Below are positions 17,080 to 26,660 of a DNA stretch of 46,641 nucleotides, piece by piece. The notes beneath the pieces are model-generated. The model made no database searches. It saw only the letters and a list, made by a program, of their open reading frames with translations, and was not told the origin of the DNA. Made by a program: the position numbers and the translations under genes. Within the stretch, counting starts at the first letter, position 1. Every line of letters begins with the position of its first letter. Source of the stretch: Gammaproteobacteria bacterium. Its GTDB lineage: Bacteria > Pseudomonadota > Gammaproteobacteria > Diplorickettsiales > Diplorickettsiaceae. The stretch lies in the NCBI GenBank assembly GCA_005877695.1, contig VBOA01000011.1, positions 1 through 46,641 of the forward strand, written 5' to 3'.

Positions 17080-17799
17080 ATGAAAATAAGCTACTATGCT
17101 GCAAGAGTTGTAATTCTAGCTGTGCTATTTATTACAGTCGTTAATGCTAACGTTTTAGAAGTGACCCCTGTCCAGCTATCATTATCTCCTAGTCAAAGGA
17201 TAGGCGTTCTTAAAGTAACCAATCGAAGCGATGAACATAGTATATTACAATTAAGTTTACTTAACTGGCAACAAAGCCTTAAGGGTAAAGATATTTACAA
17301 GATTTCTCATGATATCTTGCTCACACCACCTTTATTTGTTTTACCTGCGCATAAAACCCAAATTATACGCTTTGCCTTAAGGCATCCTACCTATAATACC
17401 ATGCAAAAAACCTACCGAGTGCATTTGAAAGAAGTGCAATCACCAAGACAAAAAAAATTAGGTCAAACGTTGTATTTTTTGATGGATATATCGCTCCCTT
17501 TATTTGTTCAACCCCTGCACATGGTTGAAAGTGCAGTTTGGTCCATCAAAGTTTTGGATGCACATCATATGAATTTATTTTTATATATTGATGGCAATAT
17601 TTCTTTATTTGTGAATCAATGGCAATTGTTGTCTGGTCACCCACAAGAAAATTTGATGAAAAAACATTCAACTTTTACATACATTTTACCACATTGTTCT
17701 TATTCTTGGATAGTAAAAGACGATTCTAATATTAATTATACGGATATTCAGTCAAATATTAATGGACATAGTAAAAAATCACCTTTGCATAGGCTTTAG
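17080..17799 (+). CDS. Periplasmic pilus chaperone (PapD/CsuC-like)
   Basis: 239 residues with a signal peptide (cut after VVNA). The mature protein starts NVLEVTPVQLSLSPSQRIGV, the first strand of the immunoglobulin-like domain 1 of pilus chaperones, and includes ILQLSLLNWQQ, the LTPPLFVLPAHKTQIIRFAL segment (conserved PP and the PG/PA-type turn), and YRVHLKEV. Domain 2 is shorter and less conserved. It binds SCPU subunits in the periplasm and delivers them to the usher. The usher ATG lies 38 bases inside its 3' end, in another frame. Confidence 0.88.
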   Translation: MKISYYAARVVILAVLFITVVNANVLEVTPVQLSLSPSQRIGVLKVTNRSDEHSILQLSLLNWQQSLKGKDIYKISHDILLTPPLFVLPAHKTQIIRFALRHPTYNTMQKTYRVHLKEVQSPRQKKLGQTLYFLMDISLPLFVQPLHMVESAVWSIKVLDAHHMNLFLYIDGNISLFVNQWQLLSGHPQENLMKKHSTFTYILPHCSYSWIVKDDSNINYTDIQSNINGHSKKSPLHRL

Positions 17800-20194
17800 A
17801 TTTGTATTAGCTATATGTTTTATAATTTTTTCTTTAATCAGCATAGATAGCAATGCCAAGCTTGGAAAGAAATCTTCGATAAAACAAATACCCAAAGAAC
17901 AAGCTCATATTTCACTAATTCCCTTGTTGCTTGAAGTAAAACTCAATGGGACATTATTGCCTGGTGTTATACAATGTTACAAAGAGCCCTCTGGCCAGAT
18001 CTGGATTGAAGAAAGTGATTTACGCCAATGGAAAATGCAATTCAATTTTTATTCTCCTTTAAACTATCATCAATACCATTTATATAAATTGGATTGGTAT
18101 CCAGGCCTTCATTATCAACTAGATCAATATGCGATGCAGTTAATTTTATCTGCATCACCAGAATTATTTGCTATACAAATCTTTGACCCTCTTAGTAAAC
18201 GTTTAGGCGCGTTACGCCCTAAAGATCCAGGCGCCTATCTTAATTATGATGCAGTAGCATTAAGAAATAATTATCCAGGAATCAATCAAACTAATCTCTC
18301 GGCATTAATGGGTTTAGGATTATTTAATCGTTTAGGCGTCGGAACCGCAGATGTACTTGCATATAACAAATATGCAAATAATATTACGCTTTTAACGAAT
18401 CAATCCAGTAAATTAGTTCGATTAAATACCGCATGGACTTTAGATCAACCAGAAAAAATTGCACGTTGGCGTTTTGGTGATGCCATAACCGGTTCGACTT
18501 ATTGGAGTGGGGCATCACGTTTTGCGGGTATTCAATATGCCACAAATTTTAATACACAACCTAATTTAGTCACTTTCCCATTACCTGGTTACCAAGGTGA
18601 AGCGGCTATTCCGAGTAAAGTCGATGTATTTGTTAATAGTGTTTTAAATCAGCAACAAATAGTAAATAACGGCCCTTATATTTTCAATAATATTCCAGTT
18701 ATTTCTGGAGCGGGTACTGTGAATATAGTAACCCAAGATTTGCTGGGTCGTAGTCAAGTAGCAAGTTTTAGTTATTATGCCAGCCCGCAATTACTTAAAC
18801 CCAATTTAGTAGATTTTTCCTACGAAACCGGTTTTGTACGCGATAATTATGGTGTGAAGAGCAATGATTATGGTCGCTTTTTGGCTGTGGGAACCTATCA
18901 ACGCGGAATAACTGATAATTTAACCTTAGGGAGTCATGCTGAGCTATTGTTTGATCAGCAAACCTTAGGTTTTTCAGCTAATTATTTATTAAATAATTAT
19001 GGGGTAGCTACTTTAGCATTGGCAGGTGGTCATAATAATTCAGGTGGAGGTGGCTTATTAGGTTTAGGTTTTATTCGTCAAGGTCCGCAACTGAGTTATG
19101 GTTTTAATACCAGCTTAACCACTCAAAATTACATTCAACTGGGAACACAACCTAATACATCACCACCCAGTATGGTGACGCAATTATTTCTAGGATATAG
19201 TTTAGAAAACTATGGATCATTAAGTAGCAGTTTTACCATGGTAAATAGTCGCAATTTTAATACTGTAAATGGAATTTCCAACACACCAACAGCACGGTTA
19301 TTGACAGCTACTTATACACATACTTTATTTAAAAATATTTCTTTAAGTTTTGGTTTTGTTGGAGATTTACGAAACTCACAAACCAATCAAGCATTTCTAA
19401 CATTAGTTTTTGCCCCTGATGTGAATCATTACATTAATAATTCAATCACTTGGCAGAATCATCAAGTGCAGGATTTATTACAATTTGCCAAACCAGTCCC
19501 ATTAGGTAAGGGCTATGGTTATAACATTCTGGCTAGCAATAATAGTAATCGCTATGCGGGTGCAGACGTGACTGTACAAACTGAAATGGGTGCCTATACC
19601 GCACGCATAGGACAAGGTAGAGGACAAGCAAATTATGAAGTAGATGCAAGTGGTAGTGCAATTTATTTTGCGGGAGATGGCTTCTTAGCACGTAAGCTCA
19701 CTCAAAGTTTTGCTTTGGTAAAGGTTCCCAATTTCCCTGGTGTGGATGTATTTTATGAAAATCAACTGATGGGTAAGACCGATAGAAAAGGAAATTTATT
19801 AATCACTGAATTATTGCCATATCAAGAAAACAGCGTGGAAATAGAACCAACAACATTGCCATTGGATACCCAAATCGATGTCACGCGTGAAAAAGTCATA
19901 CCTTATTTCCATAGTGGTGTTTTAGCAGAGTTCTTAATTAAGCGTATGCAGGGTGTGGATTTACACTTAAAGACGCCTAGTGGTGAGTTTGTACCTGTAG
20001 GAGCAGAACTTGAGTTAAATAATAATTCTTGTGAATACCCTGTTGGATACGATGGGGAAATATTTATCCCTGATGTGAAAGGACATCTTTTAGAAGGTTC
20101 CGTGCAATGGGAGAATTATGTGTATTATTTCTCAGTACCATTGCCATATACCAGCGATCCGATTATCGAATTAGGAGAGGTACAGTGCTATTAA
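17762..20194 (+). CDS. Outer-membrane fimbrial usher (FimD/CsuD-like)
   Basis: 810 residues. A long signal peptide (hydrophobic FVLAICFIIFSLISI, cut near SNAK) precedes the N-terminal usher domain with SLIPLLLEVKLNGTLLPGV and SDLRQWKM. The central 24-strand barrel region carries GSTYWSGASRFAGIQYATNF, the plug domain with VDVFVNSVLNQQQIVNNGPY, and further barrel sections; the C-terminal domains contain YPVGYDGEIFIPDVKG and the closing ELGEVQCY. Ushers form the outer-membrane pore through which pilin-chaperone complexes polymerise. The length is in the range of archaic ushers. It overlaps the chaperone gene by 38 bases and the next pilin gene by 10 bases, so the three are translationally linked. 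Confidence 0.93.
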   Translation: MDIVKNHLCIGFRFVLAICFIIFSLISIDSNAKLGKKSSIKQIPKEQAHISLIPLLLEVKLNGTLLPGVIQCYKEPSGQIWIEESDLRQWKMQFNFYSPLNYHQYHLYKLDWYPGLHYQLDQYAMQLILSASPELFAIQIFDPLSKRLGALRPKDPGAYLNYDAVALRNNYPGINQTNLSALMGLGLFNRLGVGTADVLAYNKYANNITLLTNQSSKLVRLNTAWTLDQPEKIARWRFGDAITGSTYWSGASRFAGIQYATNFNTQPNLVTFPLPGYQGEAAIPSKVDVFVNSVLNQQQIVNNGPYIFNNIPVISGAGTVNIVTQDLLGRSQVASFSYYASPQLLKPNLVDFSYETGFVRDNYGVKSNDYGRFLAVGTYQRGITDNLTLGSHAELLFDQQTLGFSANYLLNNYGVATLALAGGHNNSGGGGLLGLGFIRQGPQLSYGFNTSLTTQNYIQLGTQPNTSPPSMVTQLFLGYSLENYGSLSSSFTMVNSRNFNTVNGISNTPTARLLTATYTHTLFKNISLSFGFVGDLRNSQTNQAFLTLVFAPDVNHYINNSITWQNHQVQDLLQFAKPVPLGKGYGYNILASNNSNRYAGADVTVQTEMGAYTARIGQGRGQANYEVDASGSAIYFAGDGFLARKLTQSFALVKVPNFPGVDVFYENQLMGKTDRKGNLLITELLPYQENSVEIEPTTLPLDTQIDVTREKVIPYFHSGVLAEFLIKRMQGVDLHLKTPSGEFVPVGAELELNNNSCEYPVGYDGEIFIPDVKGHLLEGSVQWENYVYYFSVPLPYTSDPIIELGEVQCY

Positions 20195-20685
20195 AAAAAA
20201 CTCAACGATCCTGGTTAATTTCCATTATTGTTTTATTTCTATGTAATTTTTATAGCGCTGCTGTCTATGCTACTTGCTCGGGATTGGGTTGTTCATGTTC
20301 GGTTGGAACTACAGCCGTTACCTTTGGTACCTATGTGCCTACTACGTTAAAAACTGCTAATGGTAATGTTGCAGTAACTTGTTCTGCATTAGTTATCTTT
20401 ACTGTTTCTTATGTGATTAGCATGGCTAAAGGCAATAGTGCGACTTATACACCCCGTTTTATGAGTTTAGTAAGCAATCATTTGAATTATAACTTGTATA
20501 CAACGGGAGCGTTTACTTCGATTTGGGGAGATGCAACCGGAGGAACCGTGACGGTAAGTGATTCTTATACATCAATAGGATTGTCAACTACCAGGGACTA
20601 TACTGTTTTTGGTCGAATTCCTGCCTCGCAATTTGTCAATACTGGGACTTATACTGACTCAGTTTTGGTTACGGTCACTTATTGA
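20185..20685 (+). CDS. Spore coat U-domain pilin subunit 3, cysteine-rich N terminus
   Basis: 166 residues from GTG 20185, chosen because GGAGAGG lies five bases upstream and the signal peptide starts there (LLKKTQRSWLISIIVLFLC, cut after AAVYA). An earlier in-frame ATG at 20107 lies within the usher and would bury the signal. The mature protein starts ATCSGLGCSCSVGTTAVTFG with three cysteines close together, then the SCPU domain with GNVAVTC, SYVISMAKGNS, YTVFGRIPASQFVNTGTY and the C-terminal strand DSVLVTVTY. Genes after the usher in Csu clusters often encode tip or adaptor subunits; this is a plausible but unproven role here. Confidence 0.85.
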   Translation: MLLKKTQRSWLISIIVLFLCNFYSAAVYATCSGLGCSCSVGTTAVTFGTYVPTTLKTANGNVAVTCSALVIFTVSYVISMAKGNSATYTPRFMSLVSNHLNYNLYTTGAFTSIWGDATGGTVTVSDSYTSIGLSTTRDYTVFGRIPASQFVNTGTYTDSVLVTVTY

Positions 20686-20767
20686 ACTTCTATTTTATAC
20701 TGGATAATAAATCATTCCTCTATTAGTCTTTATATATTGAAGGAGTGTAGTAATGATAATTTAATAC

Positions 20768-20791
20768 CGTAAAAAAATGGATTTTTTTGCG
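20768..20791. other. A7/T7 hairpin between pilin genes 3 and 4
   Basis: CGTAAAAAAA and TTTTTTTGCG pair (one G-T) around TGGA in the 218-base gap before the fourth pilin. It could act as a weak attenuator that lowers expression of the last gene. Confidence 0.3.
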
Positions 20792-20903
20792 TATAGATTG
20801 ATGTTTAAAACTTGAGCGTCTTTTAGCTTACTACTACAAATTACAGTTAATAAATGGATTAATTTTCTGGATTCTGGTTCTCTGGAAAGAAAGGAGGTTA
20901 ACC

Positions 20904-21401
20904 ATGCGTTGGTTGATTAATTTATCTGTTTATATAATGATGCTTGTACATATAACTCCAGCATTTTCAGCAATCGGTGGAGATGTTACATCCATGCTGG
21001 TTTCAGTAAGTGTGGTGGGAGGTTGTACGATTCGTGCTACGCCATTAGTGTTTGGACTTTACAACCCAAATTCTTGCCTACCAACCGATTCTAGTGCACG
21101 GCTTAAAGTGCTGTGTACATTAAATACACCTTATTATGTAACTCTGGATCAAGGTGCAAATTGTGGAGGGACAACAAGATTACGTAGGATGTCGGGACCC
21201 GATCATTCATCTATTAAATATCTTTTAACACAAAATCCAACGCATACCATCAATTGGGGTAATGTTATTGGAGTTGATGCAAAATTTGGTGTAGGAAATG
21301 GTCTAAGACAAACTTTAGTTGTTTATGGGCAAATCCCCCCTAAACAAAATGTGAATATCGGTTCATATAGAGATGTTGTCAACGTGGGAATTATTTTTTA
21401 A
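20904..21401 (+). CDS. Spore coat U-domain pilin subunit 4
   Basis: 165 residues with an ideal ribosome binding site (AAAGGAGG) seven bases before ATG. Signal peptide (MRWLINLSVYIMMLVHI, cut after AFSA), then one SCPU domain: VVGGCTIRATPLVFGLY, LKVLCTLNTPYYVTLD, GANCGGTTRLRRMSG, LLTQNPTHTINWGNV, LVVYGQIPPKQNVNIGSY and the C-terminal strand DVVNVGIIF. Four cysteines suggest two disulfides. It is separated from the usher unit by 218 bases, so it may have separate expression. It closes the pilus cluster. Like the other three it is a single-domain protein, so no two-domain CsuE-like tip adhesin is present. Confidence 0.85.
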   Translation: MRWLINLSVYIMMLVHITPAFSAIGGDVTSMLVSVSVVGGCTIRATPLVFGLYNPNSCLPTDSSARLKVLCTLNTPYYVTLDQGANCGGTTRLRRMSGPDHSSIKYLLTQNPTHTINWGNVIGVDAKFGVGNGLRQTLVVYGQIPPKQNVNIGSYRDVVNVGIIF

Positions 21402-21424
21402 AAATCAGAGGTTTTTGCTTTATT

Positions 21425-21494
21425 TCGTTGGATTGGCACTTTCGCATGCTCATTTACTTTATGTAAACTACATTTCTCAAAACCAATCCACCGA
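21425..21494. repeat. Intergenic inverted-repeat element
   Basis: TCGTTGGATTGG at 21425-21436 and CCAATCCACCGA at 21483-21494 pair at 11 of 12 positions across 46 bases that themselves hold a TTTAC/GTAAA hairpin. The layout resembles a small dispersed intergenic repeat; a second copy was not seen in this window. Confidence 0.4.
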
Positions 21495-21538
21495 GAACTA
21501 AAAAAATACAATACTTGGTTTTTTGAGAGATATGTAAA

Positions 21539-22126
<588 letters not shown>

Positions 22127-22519
22127 TTACCTAGAGAATGCATTTTTGACCCATTCTACTTGAGCTGAGTCCAGTTTGGAAATATTCCGTAATATTGGGG
22201 TAGTGGGTTTTACACCGACAACATCAAAACGACAAGCGATTTTTTCATTTAATTGTTTTGATGATAAGTAAAATTCAGCAGTTTTGATGATTTTATTTTG
22301 TTTAAACCTGTTGACTGATTCTAGGCTACTGCCAAAAAATGGATATTTTCGATATCGGACCTCAATGAAAACCAGTGTAAATTGATCTCGCATAATCAAA
22401 TCAATTTCGCCTAGGCGGCAAGTAAAATTACGAGTAATTAACTTAAGTTTCTGTTGCTGTAAATAAACACAGACTAGATCTTCGATGTGTGTCCCGAATT
22501 TTTTTGTATCTATAGACAT
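22127..22519 (-). CDS. yraN: UPF0102 family protein YraN
   Basis: 130 residues with an endonuclease-like fold of the restriction/Holliday-junction resolvase type. The motif GEIDLIMRDQFTLVFIEVRYR carries the E-x(n)-D...ExK-like acidic pattern of the superfamily (here EVR in place of EVK), and ACRFDVVGV follows. The biochemical role of YraN is not established; the gene is almost always beside lpoA, as here. Its start overlaps the lpoA stop by one base and its stop is three bases before diaA, so all three are translated from one message. Confidence 0.9.
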   Translation of the reverse strand: MSIDTKKFGTHIEDLVCVYLQQQKLKLITRNFTCRLGEIDLIMRDQFTLVFIEVRYRKYPFFGSSLESVNRFKQNKIIKTAEFYLSSKQLNEKIACRFDVVGVKPTTPILRNISKLDSAQVEWVKNAFSR

Positions 22520-23670
22520 TAATCAATAGGAAAAATATTTCCATTGCGAAATTGTGCGCAAGGTAATTGACGGACGAAGCGACGTTGAGTATTTAATGAA
22601 AGTATTCCTGTAGCGCCCTGTAGTGTTTGTTGCGGCGATTGCTTTAGGGCTTCTAAATGCTGAATTATGTGAAAAGCATCAATTCCCAAAGCATAATATT
22701 TACTGTTTCGAGTGAAACGTTCAGGTGATGCTGATTTTAGTTGTTGATAAAGATTAGGTTCAATGGTGTTGTTAGCGAGCGACCAAGGTGCAGCACAGAA
22801 AATAACTTGATTCAGATCTTTGTCAAAACGTTTTGCACAGATACCACTATAAATTGATGCAGTTGCATAAACGGGTATATCACCGGCATAAAAGAATTTT
22901 AATAAAGGTTTCACTTGACGACCTATTTGTGGACTACTTGCCAAGAAAATGACATCAAAATCGGTGCGTCTATCATGGGGAGGTTTGAAGTGCAAAAAAT
23001 TTCTCATTTGTTTAGTTATATCTGCAGGATTTTCAGACAATGCCAGTTGACCGACAACAGTTCCACCTAAAGCTTGCCATTGTTGAGCAAATGCTTCACC
23101 AATCTGAGCTCCCCAATTGCCATTAGCAGTTATAATAAGCGCAGATCGTTTATTATGTTGCCAAGCAAGATGGGTTACCTGTTGAGCTTCATCAATAGGG
23201 GATAAACCAAATTGATAGAGCTCAGGAGGTGTACTAATATCATCTTTTAAATAGTTCAACGCTAAAATGGGGATTTTGGTTTGAAAGCTGGCGATGCTTT
23301 GTACCTCGGGTTTTAGTAATGGACCGACAATTATTTGAGCATTTTTTGCTATAGCCGCGGTATAAGCGGCTTGTATCGAAGACTCAACACTGGTGTCGAT
23401 AAGAATGATGCGCGGCGATGCTCCATTTTCTTCGGCTGCAGCTAAAAAACCTTGTTTGACTGACTGACCAATATTAGCTAAGGGACCTTGTAGAGGCAGG
23501 AGCAAGGCAATAGGCTGAATGACATTATTATTGGGAGTGGTTGGTGTCAAATTAGAATTTGAATTGCTTGATAGAATTACTGGATTAGGCGCACGATTAG
23601 AATTGCTAGCACAAGCCACAAGACCTAAACTTATTAGTAATACGCTTATAATTATAAAAAATCGATTCAT
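22519..23670 (-). CDS. lpoA: Penicillin-binding protein activator LpoA, short form
   Basis: A lipoprotein of the outer membrane that activates PBP1A. The start ATG 23670 is preferred over the TTG 23721 because it opens a lipoprotein signal directly: MNRFFIIISVLLISLGLVAC with lipobox LVAC. After a Ser/Asn/Pro linker comes a periplasmic-binding-protein-like domain (PIALLLPLQGPLANIGQSVK, IIVGPLLKPEVQSI, VIFLASSPQIGRQVKPLL, YALGIDAFHIIQHL). The mature protein is about 365 residues, against 678 for E. coli LpoA, because the N-terminal helical TPR-like domain is missing. Its target, PBP1A (mrcA), is encoded about 8 kb downstream in this window. Confidence 0.88.
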   Translation of the reverse strand: MNRFFIIISVLLISLGLVACASNSNRAPNPVILSSNSNSNLTPTTPNNNVIQPIALLLPLQGPLANIGQSVKQGFLAAAEENGASPRIILIDTSVESSIQAAYTAAIAKNAQIIVGPLLKPEVQSIASFQTKIPILALNYLKDDISTPPELYQFGLSPIDEAQQVTHLAWQHNKRSALIITANGNWGAQIGEAFAQQWQALGGTVVGQLALSENPADITKQMRNFLHFKPPHDRRTDFDVIFLASSPQIGRQVKPLLKFFYAGDIPVYATASIYSGICAKRFDKDLNQVIFCAAPWSLANNTIEPNLYQQLKSASPERFTRNSKYYALGIDAFHIIQHLEALKQSPQQTLQGATGILSLNTQRRFVRQLPCAQFRNGNIFPID

Positions 23671-23785
23671 CAATGAAAGAGGCACACGTTTCCCAGCTAA
23701 AAATTTAAACGACACCGCCAATAATAGTTTATTCTGATACTTTTACGCAATGCTATAGATAATTTTGCTTAATTGAAAATTGCTT

Positions 23786-24337
23786 ATGAATAAACCACCA
23801 CCACTTGACAAAGAGGATCTTGCTTTTTTTAAGGAAGCAATGTCAGACGTAAAACGTACTAAATCCTTTCCTGCAAAAGCTAAATCCAAAAAAATTATTT
23901 GTAAACTTGAAAAAGCAGCATTAATTAATTTTAAGGAGGATATCCAGCAAACACCCCTATCTCTTTTGGACCCAACTGAGTTAACAATAAGTTCAGAAGA
24001 TCAGTTATTTTTTAAGCGACCAGGGTTGCAAAATAAACGGATTAAACAATTCGTACGGGGGGATATACACCAATCAGACTCTCTTGATTTACATCAAATG
24101 ACAGTAGAGCAGGCACGAAGTGCGGTGCTCAATTTTTTGTTATCTAGTCGCGATCGCAACTATATTTGTGTGCGTATTATTCATGGGAAAGGAAGGTTTT
24201 CGCCATCTGGCGCTAAACTGAAAAATTATGTGAACTGCTGGTTAATGCAAATTTCATGGGTGTTAGCTTTTTCTTCCGCTCTCCCCTCAGATGGCGGCAC
24301 AGGAGCGATATATGTATTATTGAGCCGAAAACATTGA
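23786..24337 (+). CDS. Smr-domain protein (probable nuclease)
   Basis: 183 residues from ATG 23786; a TTG six bases earlier is less likely. The N-terminal half starts LDKEDLAFFKEAMSDVKRTK, as in proteobacterial SmrA/SmrB proteins. The C-terminal Smr domain has SLDLHQMTVEQARSAVLNFL (the LDLHG motif, here LDLHQ), CVRIIHGKGRFSPSG (the HGKG motif) and FSSALPSDGGTGAIYVLL. Smr domains bind or cut branched DNA or RNA; SmrB of E. coli cleaves mRNA in collided ribosomes. Which role applies here is unknown. Divergent from lpoA and convergent with uvrD, with only 10 bases between the stops. Confidence 0.85.
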   Translation: MNKPPPLDKEDLAFFKEAMSDVKRTKSFPAKAKSKKIICKLEKAALINFKEDIQQTPLSLLDPTELTISSEDQLFFKRPGLQNKRIKQFVRGDIHQSDSLDLHQMTVEQARSAVLNFLLSSRDRNYICVRIIHGKGRFSPSGAKLKNYVNCWLMQISWVLAFSSALPSDGGTGAIYVLLSRKH

Positions 24338-24347
24338 AATGTTGTAT

Positions 24348-26522
24348 TTATTTCGCAGTTAATTTGGCATAGCTAGCCACCAACCATTTTGTACCTGCTT
24401 GGTTAAATTTAATCTGTAAACGGGTATGCTCACCACGACCTTCGGCATTAATTAATGTTCCTTCACCGAATGCTGGATGTGTGACCGTTTGTCCTATACG
24501 CAATCCAGTATCACCTATGGTAGTAGCGCTAGCAGAATTTTTGGTAGATTTTAATATTTGTGTCGGTCTAACAACAGAAGTACGCAAACGAACTTCCTCT
24601 AATAACTCTTTGGGAATTTCTGAAATAAATCGAGAAGGTCGATGATGGCTTTCGTTGCCATGTAGACGTCTGACTTCAGCATAGCTAAGAAATAACTTAC
24701 GCATTGCGCGGGTCATGCCTACATAACAGAGTCGCCGTTCTTCTTCTAAGCGGCCGGGTTCTTCGTGAGACATATGATGCGGGAACAATCCCTCTTCCAT
24801 TCCACATAAAAACACCCAAGGAAATTCTAATCCTTTGGCAGAGTGTAATGTCATTAACTGTACACATTCTTGCTGGGCGTTTGCTTGATGTTCGCCCGCT
24901 TCCAAAGCAACGTGGGCAAGAAAGGCAGATAAAATTGAAATGTTATTATCTTCAGGGACAAATTGTCTTGTAGCATTGATTAATTCTTCAAGATTTTCAA
25001 TTCGTGCTTGACCACGTTCGCCTTTTTCTTTTTTATAATGATTAAATAGACCACTGCTATAGAGAACTTGTTCAGTTTGTTCTGCAAGTGTTAAATTTTT
25101 AGTATCTTCATCTGTTTTGTCGATTAATTGGATGAAATGAGCCAAGGCATTGGCTGCACGTGCAGCTAAAACCTGATTAGTTAATAAATCTTGAGCAGCT
25201 TGCCATAAAGAAATATTTTGAGAACGCGCTTCCATACGTAAGGTTTGTAAGGTTTGGTCGCCAATACCGCGCGTTGGCGTATTGACGATACGCTCGAAGG
25301 CAGGATCATCATTTCGATTAGCAATTAAACGTAAATAGGCTAAGGCGTCTTTGATTTCAGCGCGTTCGAAAAAGCGTAATCCACCATAGATACGATACGG
25401 AATTTGTGCTGATATTAAAGCTTCTTCTAATACGCGAGATTGAGCATTAGACCGATAAAGAATAGCTACTTCATTGGGTTGTAGTTCCTTTTTTAAGCCT
25501 TGTTTAATTTGATTAACAATAAATCGGGCTTCATCCAAGTCATTAAATGCGCCATAAAGTGAAATTAGATCTCCTTGGCCACCACTGCTCCAAAGTTTTT
25601 TACCCAAACGACCGTCGTTATGGCTTATTAGCGCATTGGACGCGGCTAAAATAACACCTGTCGAGCGGTAATTTTGTTCAAGTCGGATCATCAGATGATC
25701 TGGAAAGTCGAGTATAAAATCTTGAATATTTTTTACTCGAGCGCCACGCCACCCATAAATTGATTGGTCATCATCACCTACTATCATTAAATAATTTTTA
25801 TCACGACACAATAGTTTTAACCAAGCGTATTGAATAGTATTGGTATCTTGAAACTCATCAACCAAAATATATCGAAAGCGTTCTTGATAATGATGTAAAA
25901 TATCGGGGTTTTTAATAAAAAGCTCATAACTTCGTAAAATTAATTCTGCAAAATCGACGACGCCATTCCGAGCGCATATTTCTTCATAGGATTGGTAGAT
26001 ACGAACTAAGGTTTTGGTGTAGGGATCGTTAGTGTTAGCGATTTGGTGAGATCGAACCCCTTCATCTTTTTGTTGGTTAATAAACCATTGCACTTTTCTC
26101 GGAGCCCATTGTGCTTCATCAAGATTCAAGCTAACCAAAATTCGTTTAATTACGCGATATTGATCATCACTATCTAATATTTGAAACGTTTGTGGTATGC
26201 CTGCTGCTTCCCAATGTTGACGTAATAAGCGATGAGCAAGCCCATGAAATGTACCTACCCACATCATCCGCATAGGGATATCGAGTAAATTTTCTAAACG
26301 TTGTCGCATTTCGCCAGCGGCTTTGTTAGTAAATGTTACAGCGAGAATATTATAAGGAGATATGTCTTCCTCATTGATTAACCAAGCAATACGATGAACT
26401 AATACCCGTGTTTTTCCACTACCCGCTCCGGCTAATACCAACAAATTTGCCAACGGAGCAGCAACAACGTGTTGTTGTGCTTCATTTAAAGATTCTAGCA
26501 AGGGATGGTTTGGATTAGACAT
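24348..26522 (-). CDS. uvrD: DNA helicase II UvrD
   Basis: A 724-residue superfamily 1 3'-5' helicase for nucleotide excision and mismatch repair. Walker A is VLAGAGSGKTRVL near residue 30; NILAVTFTNKAAGEMRQRL (motif Ia), FQDTNTIQYAW and MIVGDDDQSIYGWRGA (motifs II and III), RLEQNYRST (IV), VQLMTLHSAKGLEFPWVFL (V) and EERRLCYVGMTRAMRKL (VI) follow in order. The C-terminal tudor-like domain is present (VTHPAFGEGTL to WLVASYAKL), which separates UvrD from Rep. Length matches E. coli UvrD (720). The 138 bases upstream up to 26660 hold no gene. Confidence 0.96.
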   Translation of the reverse strand: MSNPNHPLLESLNEAQQHVVAAPLANLLVLAGAGSGKTRVLVHRIAWLINEEDISPYNILAVTFTNKAAGEMRQRLENLLDIPMRMMWVGTFHGLAHRLLRQHWEAAGIPQTFQILDSDDQYRVIKRILVSLNLDEAQWAPRKVQWFINQQKDEGVRSHQIANTNDPYTKTLVRIYQSYEEICARNGVVDFAELILRSYELFIKNPDILHHYQERFRYILVDEFQDTNTIQYAWLKLLCRDKNYLMIVGDDDQSIYGWRGARVKNIQDFILDFPDHLMIRLEQNYRSTGVILAASNALISHNDGRLGKKLWSSGGQGDLISLYGAFNDLDEARFIVNQIKQGLKKELQPNEVAILYRSNAQSRVLEEALISAQIPYRIYGGLRFFERAEIKDALAYLRLIANRNDDPAFERIVNTPTRGIGDQTLQTLRMEARSQNISLWQAAQDLLTNQVLAARAANALAHFIQLIDKTDEDTKNLTLAEQTEQVLYSSGLFNHYKKEKGERGQARIENLEELINATRQFVPEDNNISILSAFLAHVALEAGEHQANAQQECVQLMTLHSAKGLEFPWVFLCGMEEGLFPHHMSHEEPGRLEEERRLCYVGMTRAMRKLFLSYAEVRRLHGNESHHRPSRFISEIPKELLEEVRLRTSVVRPTQILKSTKNSASATTIGDTGLRIGQTVTHPAFGEGTLINAEGRGEHTRLQIKFNQAGTKWLVASYAKLTAK

Positions 26523-26660
26523 AGACGGGGATTGTAACGAAATTTCTAACTTCTTGCATGATTTATTTTTTCCACGGTGAAAAATAGGAGGATGGAATTT
26601 AGGAATCTGAGTAGCATCAAGATTTATTCGATTTCTATATAGTAGATTTTTAAATGTTTG

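Noticed and set aside
20107..20184. Upstream ATG for the third pilin
   Set aside because: It lies within the usher frame and would place 26 residues before the signal peptide; GTG 20185 has a strong ribosome binding site.
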